This document shows positions 8,298 through 13,051 of a DNA stretch of 13,051 bases, one piece after another. Positions within the stretch are counted from its first letter, which is position 1, and each line of letters opens with the position of its first letter. Both the position numbers and the translations under genes were made by a program. Under the pieces are notes generated by a model, which was given only the letters and a program-made list of their open reading frames with translations, searched no databases and was not told the origin of the DNA. Location of the stretch: the NCBI GenBank assembly GCA_030040475.1, contig JASHTQ010000086.1:1-13051 (forward strand), in the 5' to 3' direction. Source of the stretch: Streptosporangiaceae bacterium. GTDB taxonomy: Bacteria > Actinomycetota > Actinomycetes > Streptosporangiales > Streptosporangiaceae.

Positions 8298-9902
8298 TCA
8301 GCGGGCGAATTCTGTGGCCCGGGATTCGCGCACCACCGTGATGCGGATCTGGCCCGGGTAGGTCAGTTCCTCCTCGACCTGCTTGGCGATGTCGCGGGCG
8401 ATCACCTGGGCCTGGATGTCGTCGATGCGGTCGGGCTTGACCATGACCCTGATCTCGCGGCCCGCCTGCATGGCGAAGACCTTCTCGACGCCCTCGTGGC
8501 CGCCGGCGATCTGCTCCAGGCGCTCCAGGCGCTTGACGTACATCTCCAGCGACTCGCGGCGCGCGCCCGGACGGCCGCCGCTGATCGCGTCCGCGGCCTG
8601 GGTGAGCACCGCCTCGACCGTGCGCACCTCGACCTCGTTGTGGTGCGCCTCGATGGCGTGCACCACGTCCTCGGGCTCGCCGTAGCGGCGGGCGATCTCC
8701 GCGCCGATCAGCGCGTGGCTGCCCTCGACCTCGTGGGTCAGCGCCTTGCCGATGTCGTGCAGCAACGCGCAGCGCTTGAGCAGCGCCGGGTCGATCCGCA
8801 GCTCGCTGGCCATCATGCCGGCGATGTGCGCGGACTCGATGAGGTGCAGCAGCACGTTCTGCCCGTAGGAGGTCCGGTAGCGCAGCCGGCCCAGAAGCGC
8901 GACGAGCTCCGAGTGCATGTCGGTGATGCCGAGCTCGACCAGGGCGTCCTGGCCTGCCCGCTCGCACAGCTGCTCGATCTCGGCCTTGCCGCGCTCGTAG
9001 GCGTCCTCGATGCGCTGCGGGTGGATCCGGCCGTCCGCGATGAGCCGCTCAAGGGTGAGCCGGCCGATCTCCCTTCGCACCGGATCGAAGCAGGAGAGCA
9101 GCACCGCCTCCGGCGTGTCGTCGATGATGAGGTTGACGCCGGTCACCGACTCGAAGGCCCGGATGTTCCTGCCCTCGCGGCCGATGATGCGGCCCTTCAT
9201 CTCGTCGCCAGGCAGGTGCAGCACCGACACCACGGACTCGCTGGTCTGCTCGGTGGCCACCCGCTGGATCGCGAGCGTCACGATCTTGCGGGCGCGCTTC
9301 TCGCCCTCGGCCCTGGCCTCGTGCTCGATGTCCCTGACGATCAGCGCCGCTTCCCGCTTGGCCTGGTTCTCGATCGTGGCGACCAGCTCGCCCTTGGCCT
9401 GCTCGGCGGTCAGGCCGGCGACGCGCTGGAGTTCCTTGGTGCGTTCGGCGTCCTTCTGGTCGAGCTCTGCGGCGCGACGTTCGAGGTCGTGCTTGCGCTG
9501 GTCGAGTGACTGGGTGCGTTCCTCGATCCGCCTGAGCTCCTCGTCCAGCCTTTGCTCGCGGTCGGCGAGGCGCAGTTCCCGTCGCTCTAGGTCACCGCGC
9601 AGCTCGCGTACCTCGTCCTTGACCGCGCGGATCTCCTCCTCGACCTCGCGGCGGCCCTGGGCGGCCTGCTCGGCCTCGTCCTTGGCACGGCCGACGATGC
9701 CGGCCGCCTCGCTCTCCGCGCGTGCGCGGATGCGTTCGACCTCCTGTGTGACCGAGTCGATCTGTGTGCGATCCTGAGCAGCCTGGGCTTGGGGCAGGCT
9801 CGGGTTCCCCGGAGTAGCGGTTCTGCGCCAGATAACCAGGAGCGCGAACACCACCGCGAGCAACCCGATCACCATGAACGCGAGCGACAATCCGCTGCTC
9901 AC
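8298..9902 (-). CDS. rny: Ribonuclease Y
   Basis: A 534-residue membrane-anchored endoribonuclease that begins mRNA decay in many bacteria. Numbering from the GTG at 9908: a transmembrane helix at about 6-28 (LAFMVIGLLAVVFALLVIW); a long charged coiled coil at about 45-215; a KH RNA-binding domain at about 225-290 with KGRIIGREGRNIRAFE; and a metal-dependent HD phosphohydrolase domain at about 350-450 with the H384-D385 pair in ALLHDIGK and later histidines in EGSHALIGAE and AIEAHHNEVE. It ends in the family-typical RITVVRESRATEFAR. Domain order and length match the family. The start is set at GTG 9902 because AAAGG lies seven bases upstream; GTG 9908 sits almost on that motif. It converges on the S9 peptidase gene. 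No recA or recX, common neighbours of rny in related actinobacteria, lies in the window. Confidence 0.95.
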   Translation of the reverse strand: MSSGLSLAFMVIGLLAVVFALLVIWRRTATPGNPSLPQAQAAQDRTQIDSVTQEVERIRARAESEAAGIVGRAKDEAEQAAQGRREVEEEIRAVKDEVRELRGDLERRELRLADREQRLDEELRRIEERTQSLDQRKHDLERRAAELDQKDAERTKELQRVAGLTAEQAKGELVATIENQAKREAALIVRDIEHEARAEGEKRARKIVTLAIQRVATEQTSESVVSVLHLPGDEMKGRIIGREGRNIRAFESVTGVNLIIDDTPEAVLLSCFDPVRREIGRLTLERLIADGRIHPQRIEDAYERGKAEIEQLCERAGQDALVELGITDMHSELVALLGRLRYRTSYGQNVLLHLIESAHIAGMMASELRIDPALLKRCALLHDIGKALTHEVEGSHALIGAEIARRYGEPEDVVHAIEAHHNEVEVRTVEAVLTQAADAISGGRPGARRESLEMYVKRLERLEQIAGGHEGVEKVFAMQAGREIRVMVKPDRIDDIQAQVIARDIAKQVEEELTYPGQIRITVVRESRATEFAR

Positions 9903-9958
9903 GGTCACCCCTTTCCGTCCATAGCCCTCGGGGCACCCTTATGTTGTGACATCCGTTA

Positions 9959-9975
9959 CCAGGGTTATGCCCTGG
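9959..9975. repeat. 6+5+6 inverted repeat upstream of rny
   Basis: CCAGGG and CCCTGG flank TTATG, some 57 bases before the rny start. It could be a hairpin in the rny leader or an operator. Chance occurrence in GC-rich DNA cannot be excluded. Confidence 0.35.
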
Positions 9976-10093
9976 AACGAGCGCTTGCACGCCGCCATCG
10001 GCCGGTTTTGATATCACCCTTCGTATCCGGTTGCTTCCTGAACGCCGGTCTTCTGTGCAGCGTGAGACAACACCTCGCTGCCGTGAGGTTAAG

Positions 10094-10116
10094 GCTTGAT
10101 AACCTTTTTATCAAGC
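10094..10116. repeat. Perfect 9+5+9 AT-rich inverted repeat
   Basis: GCTTGATAA and TTATCAAGC flank CCTTT, a perfect nine-base dyad in DNA where AT-rich palindromes are rare by chance. Its length and symmetry suit the operator of a dimeric regulator such as a TetR- or GntR-type protein; no such regulator gene is in the window. A U-tract expected of a terminator is absent on both strands. Confidence 0.55.
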
Positions 10117-10327
10117 AAACCATGCCGGACCGTTGCGAACCGTGTGTGATCAGGACGAAATCGGCAGGTGCGTGCGGGAGTTCGGGCTGTTCCGGGGAGT
10201 GCGCCGATTTCTGCCTTGTCACCGGCGGCGCATCACGGGCTGGTGCGGGCCGCTCTCGCTCGCGCGGGACTCACGACTACGCACAGTAGCTTAGCTCCGC
10301 GCCCTGACTCCCGGAGCACGGGCTGCT

Positions 10328-10343
10328 TCCCGGCAGGCCGGGA
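10328..10343. repeat. Palindrome upstream of the TPR gene
   Basis: TCCCGGC and GCCGGGA flank AG, a perfect 7+2+7 dyad 121 bases before the TPR gene start. It may be an operator or the stem of a transcript hairpin. It is GC-rich, so the chance background is higher than for the AT-rich dyad further upstream. Confidence 0.4.
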
Positions 10344-10375
10344 TAGTCAATTTCCGTAGTGCCTGATACGTCATT

Positions 10376-10390
10376 TCGCCGATCCGGCGA
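10376..10390. repeat. Second palindrome upstream of the TPR gene
   Basis: TCGCCG and CGGCGA flank ATC, a perfect 6+3+6 dyad lying 33 bases after the palindrome at 10328-10343 and 74 bases before the TPR gene start. The pair could be two sites for one regulator, although their sequences differ. Confidence 0.35.
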
Positions 10391-10451
10391 GCACCTCTGC
10401 CGTGCCAGGCTACGGCTGCCGTCCAGGCCACCTGCGATGGCGCGATGCGGC

Positions 10452-10457
10452 GGAGGG
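10452..10457 (+). promoter_or_regulatory. Ribosome binding site of the TPR gene
   Basis: GGAGGG sits seven bases before the ATG at 10465, an ideal spacing. It decides the start against the upstream in-frame ATG at 10402, whose extra residues show no coding character and lack such a site. Confidence 0.7.
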
Positions 10458-10464
10458 AGACATC

Positions 10465-11892
10465 ATGGGTGCCGGGACCGCTTGTTTCACAGTCAGAAAA
10501 AAAACCGCAGGCGGGCCGGGCGGGCCGTCGGCCGCCGCGGCGTTGCGGGAGCGCGCCGCCGATGCCGCCCTTGCCGATGCCGACTGGGCCGCAGCCGCCG
10601 ACCAGGCCGGCCATGCCCGGGAGCTGTACCTGCAGTGCGGCGATAGCCGCTCGGCCGCCCGCGTCCAGGCCGTCACCGGGCATGCGCTGGCCCGGCTGGG
10701 TCGGCACGGCGAGGCGCGTGAACAGCTGACCGCCGCGCTGGCGGTGCTGCGGGCGGACCCGGACGCCGACACCGTCCGCACCCTGGACTACCTGGCGGCG
10801 CTAGAGATATCCGTCGGCGGCGGACTCGCCGCGGACGCGCTGTCCGCGGCGGCCCTCGCCCTAGGCCAGGACCTGGCCGTGGACGATGCCACCCTGGCCC
10901 GCCTGTTTACCAGCCGGGGTATCTGCCACGTCCACGCCGAGCACAGGCAGCAGGCGGCTGCCTGCCACCGGGAGGCCGCCCAGCTAGCCGGGCAGGCCGG
11001 CGATACCGTCCGGCAGGGCATCGCGCTGCTCAACCTGTCCGACGCGGTGACCGGCACGAACCCGGCCGTCGGCGCGAAGGCCGCCCGCGCCGCCGCGGCC
11101 CTGCTGCGCCGGGTCGGCGCCCGCCGCCAGCTCGCGACCGCGGTCGGTAACCTTGCCCATGCGCTGGCGATGACCGGCGACTGGGACGCCGCCCAGGCCG
11201 AACTGGCCCGGGCCATCGAGGGCGACGGCCTAGCCGACATCGAACACCTGCCCTGCTGCCTGGCGTGGCTGGCGGCGCTGCGCGGCGACGCTCCCGCCGC
11301 CCGAGCTGCCCTCGCCGCGCTTGGCGGCCTGCGGGCGAGCCTGTCCCCGCAGGACCAGGCGCGTATCGCGGTCACTGAGGCGTTCGCCGCCACCGCATGC
11401 GGCGAGCCCGCCGCTGCGCTGCGCCACGCCCGTGTCGCCCTCGGCCAGGCAGATGCCCTCGGGATCAGCAACGAGAACCTGCGCTGGGCCTGGCCGCTGG
11501 CCGCACGCGCCGCGCACGACCTCGCCGACGTCGCCGCTACCGCCGGGCTGCTGGCCCAGCTCGAGGGTCGCCCGCCCGGGCATCTGGCCCCCATGCAGCG
11601 CGCCGAACGCGACCTGGCCCGCGCGCGCCTGCTCGCCGCCGACCGGGAACCGGCCGCCGCCGACGAGGCGTTCGCCGCCGCGATCGCCGGGCTGCGCCGG
11701 CACTCCACCCCCTATCACCTAGCCCACGGGCTGCTCGACCACGCCGCTTACCTGGCCGCCCGCGGCGGCGCAGAGGCCGCGGCAGACGTGATCGGCGAGG
11801 CTGTGCGCATTGCCCGGCGGCTGGGCTGCCAGCCGCTGCTTGACCGGGCTGAAGCCACTCAGGATCGGCTTACGCTCAAGGGCTACCGGTAA
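10465..11892 (+). CDS. Tetratricopeptide-repeat protein, TPR-only
   Basis: A 475-residue, strongly Ala/Leu/Arg-rich, all-helical protein with TPR-like helix pairs throughout, for example ARVQAVTGHALARLGRHGEA, GIALLNLSDAVTG and ATAVGNLAHALAMTGDWDAA. No DNA-binding, nucleotide-binding, kinase or membrane segment is visible. Its C-terminal block (ADVIGEAVRIARRLGCQPLL) resembles the end of the TPR arms of large actinobacterial regulators such as LuxR/MalT-type ATPases or cyclase-linked ATPases. It may therefore be a detached sensor arm or a scaffold; this is inference. A run of eight A's at 10497-10504 spans codons 11-14, unusual in this GC-rich gene. The gene converges on the membrane-protein gene with a 17-base overlap. 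It is divergent from rny. Coding status is firm, function unknown. Confidence 0.8.
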   Translation: MGAGTACFTVRKKTAGGPGGPSAAAALRERAADAALADADWAAAADQAGHARELYLQCGDSRSAARVQAVTGHALARLGRHGEAREQLTAALAVLRADPDADTVRTLDYLAALEISVGGGLAADALSAAALALGQDLAVDDATLARLFTSRGICHVHAEHRQQAAACHREAAQLAGQAGDTVRQGIALLNLSDAVTGTNPAVGAKAARAAAALLRRVGARRQLATAVGNLAHALAMTGDWDAAQAELARAIEGDGLADIEHLPCCLAWLAALRGDAPAARAALAALGGLRASLSPQDQARIAVTEAFAATACGEPAAALRHARVALGQADALGISNENLRWAWPLAARAAHDLADVAATAGLLAQLEGRPPGHLAPMQRAERDLARARLLAADREPAAADEAFAAAIAGLRRHSTPYHLAHGLLDHAAYLAARGGAEAAADVIGEAVRIARRLGCQPLLDRAEATQDRLTLKGYR

Positions 11893-13051
11893 TGCTCATC
11901 TGTACCGTGGCGGCCGAGCAGTTCAGCTTGGAATTGCTCGCGGCCGGAATATACAGGGTGACGCTGCCGGTCCACGACGTGGCGGTCCAGGTCCCGCCCT
12001 CCACCTTCGCGCCCTGGACCTGCAGTTGGATCTGCATCTTGTCGGTGAGCTTGATCTTGCCGCTGCTCCCGGTGCAGTACCCGCCCACCGTCGTGTTCCC
12101 GGTATACGCCGCGCCCGAATAGGAGAGGGATGCGGTTGCGAACGTGATCCCGTCGAAGGTCCCGGCTACGCCCACGTTACAAGAGGCGGCCGCGCACCCA
12201 GGGGTGAAGGTCCAGGAATCATCCCACGTCTGCCCTGCCTTCGCGTTCGCGTTACTGGAGGCGGACAGGACCTTCCAGTGGACCGTCCACGCCTGGTCCA
12301 GGACACCCGCGGACACCGGCTGCCCAAACCAGTTATCCAAGACGGAGAACGAGGAGCCTGGAGTGCCTTCGACGACAACGAACGCTTCGCTCGACGGATA
12401 AGACCATGCATAAGCAGGTGCCGCGCTATTCGAAGCGGACGCTTTGTTATTCGAAGCAGGGGCCATTCCGCATTCCTCCAGTTGGAGGTCATAAGCTGCG
12501 AAGTTCTCGGAAACGGCTCCCCAGCCCTTCGGGGTTGGCGGGCACGTCGGTTCCGCCTTCTTAGGGAACGCCCACCATCGATTGAAGTTCTGCCAGGCGG
12601 CCTGGTAGTCGCGGCTGCTGTCGAGTTGGAAGACATAGATGTTCCCGCCAGGAAGGCCGGAGTCAGTGCAGTGCAGCGTGTTGACCGTTCCGCGCATGAC
12701 CCATAGTCGTGGCGGGGCCGAACTGTGGCACTCGCTCAGCTTGTCTTGCAGGTTTCCTGGCAGCAGCTGCGTGAGGCTCTGCGGCAAGCTCGGGGCGGAG
12801 AAGGGGGGCGCCCCGGCGGCCAGGGCGTAGGCCAGATAGCCGACCAGCACGACGCCGACCACCGCTAGAGCGAGATAGCGACGGCGCCTATCGGCAAGCC
12901 AGCGTCGTGCCGATCGGTTCCATTCCTCGACGATTCCGGCCAAGTCATCCTTGACCCAGAGCAGGCGGCGATGTTTCTGCAGCCAAAGGCGCTGCAGGTC
13001 CACGGCGAAGGAACAGGCGTCATCGCCGACGATGACCTCGCGGGCAGCTAG
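11876..13051 (-). CDS. Partial single-pass membrane protein with a large exported cysteine-containing region
   Basis: At least 391 residues; the frame stays open to the right edge, so the N-terminus is probably outside. A GTG at 13003 is possible but has no Shine-Dalgarno, and the 16 codons before it read as normal protein (REVIVGDDACSFAVDLQR). From that GTG, residues 1-42 are basic and aromatic, including a WLQKHRRLLWVKDD stretch and RRWLADRRRR. One membrane span follows at about 43-63 (YLALAVVGVVLVGYLAYAL). The positive side precedes it, so the rest is probably outside the cell. The outer ~310 residues carry eight cysteines, none before in the GTG-started form, suggesting disulfides. A C-C-YxxxW-C-W-like pattern in the first half recalls sensor domains behind the membrane span of some actinobacterial Ser/Thr kinases, but this is a resemblance only. 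A Ser/Asn/Ala linker and a Thr/Gly-rich beta-like C-terminal part follow. Lower GC than neighbours hints at accessory origin. Confidence 0.72.
   Translation of the reverse strand, partial: LAAREVIVGDDACSFAVDLQRLWLQKHRRLLWVKDDLAGIVEEWNRSARRWLADRRRRYLALAVVGVVLVGYLAYALAAGAPPFSAPSLPQSLTQLLPGNLQDKLSECHSSAPPRLWVMRGTVNTLHCTDSGLPGGNIYVFQLDSSRDYQAAWQNFNRWWAFPKKAEPTCPPTPKGWGAVSENFAAYDLQLEECGMAPASNNKASASNSAAPAYAWSYPSSEAFVVVEGTPGSSFSVLDNWFGQPVSAGVLDQAWTVHWKVLSASSNANAKAGQTWDDSWTFTPGCAAASCNVGVAGTFDGITFATASLSYSGAAYTGNTTVGGYCTGSSGKIKLTDKMQIQLQVQGAKVEGGTWTATSWTGSVTLYIPAASNSKLNCSAATVQMSITGSP

Larger units (their letters stand above)
9903..10464. other. Intergenic region between divergent rny and the TPR gene
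   Basis: Some 560 bases without a convincing gene separate two divergent starts. Several inverted repeats stand out: CCAGGG/CCCTGG at 9959-9975, a 9+5+9 AT-rich dyad at 10094-10116, and compact GC-rich palindromes at 10328-10343 and 10376-10390. A short cysteine-containing frame (10122-10289) has weak codon bias and no ribosome site. The region probably carries the promoters of rny and the TPR gene, but no clear -35/-10 pair was recognised for either. Confidence 0.55.

Noticed and set aside
9789..10289. 166-codon plus-strand frame starting inside rny
   Set aside because: Its first part is antisense to the rny N-terminus and codon use is poor. Only the cysteine-containing tail was kept, as a low-interest finding.
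11810..12706. 298-codon plus-strand frame over the membrane-protein gene
   Set aside because: The minus strand has a coherent membrane topology and cysteine pattern. The plus frame product is low-complexity and without motifs.

Overview
The window is high-GC DNA with strong G/C bias at third codon positions, as in an actinobacterium. A SARP/AfsR-type regulator, ECF sigma factors resembling the actinobacterial SigE-like family, and rny with miaB nearby suggest a filamentous actinomycete, perhaps close to Streptosporangiales or Streptomycetales. The species cannot be named from this sequence.

Left arm (1-1593). Two sigma-factor genes lie in tandem on the minus strand. An ordinary two-domain ECF sigma factor (577-1152) overlaps by one base (TAATG) the start of a second gene. 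That gene runs off the window at position 1 and joins a roughly 130-residue leader to a sigma-70 region 2. Its third-position base use changes sharply at the join. A 441-base non-coding gap rich in inverted repeats follows, ending in a plausible promoter for the next gene.

Centre (1594-9902). A large AfsR-like SARP regulator (winged helix, BTAD, NB-ARC ATPase, TPR) runs rightward. Its stop codon overlaps that of miaB, which runs leftward, in a shared TTAA. miaB is divergent from a cytosolic S9-type prolyl oligopeptidase gene. That gene converges, across a GC-rich hairpin, on rny (membrane-anchored ribonuclease Y). miaB and rny are housekeeping RNA-modification and RNA-decay genes; the peptidase sits between them.

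Right arm (9903-13051). A long gap holds several near-perfect palindromes and no convincing gene. A 475-residue TPR-only protein follows, with an A8 tract at codons 11-14. It converges, with a 17-base overlap, on a leftward gene that enters from beyond the right edge. The visible part of that gene encodes a basic cytoplasmic segment, one membrane span and a cysteine-containing exported region, and its base composition is visibly less GC-rich. No tRNA, rRNA, CRISPR array, transposase or phage gene was seen.

The least conventional features are the coupled tandem sigma genes with a chimeric second member, the orphan TPR protein with its homopolymer near the start, and the partial membrane protein at the right edge. 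The centre is ordinary chromosome, and no complete new system can be shown from this window alone.
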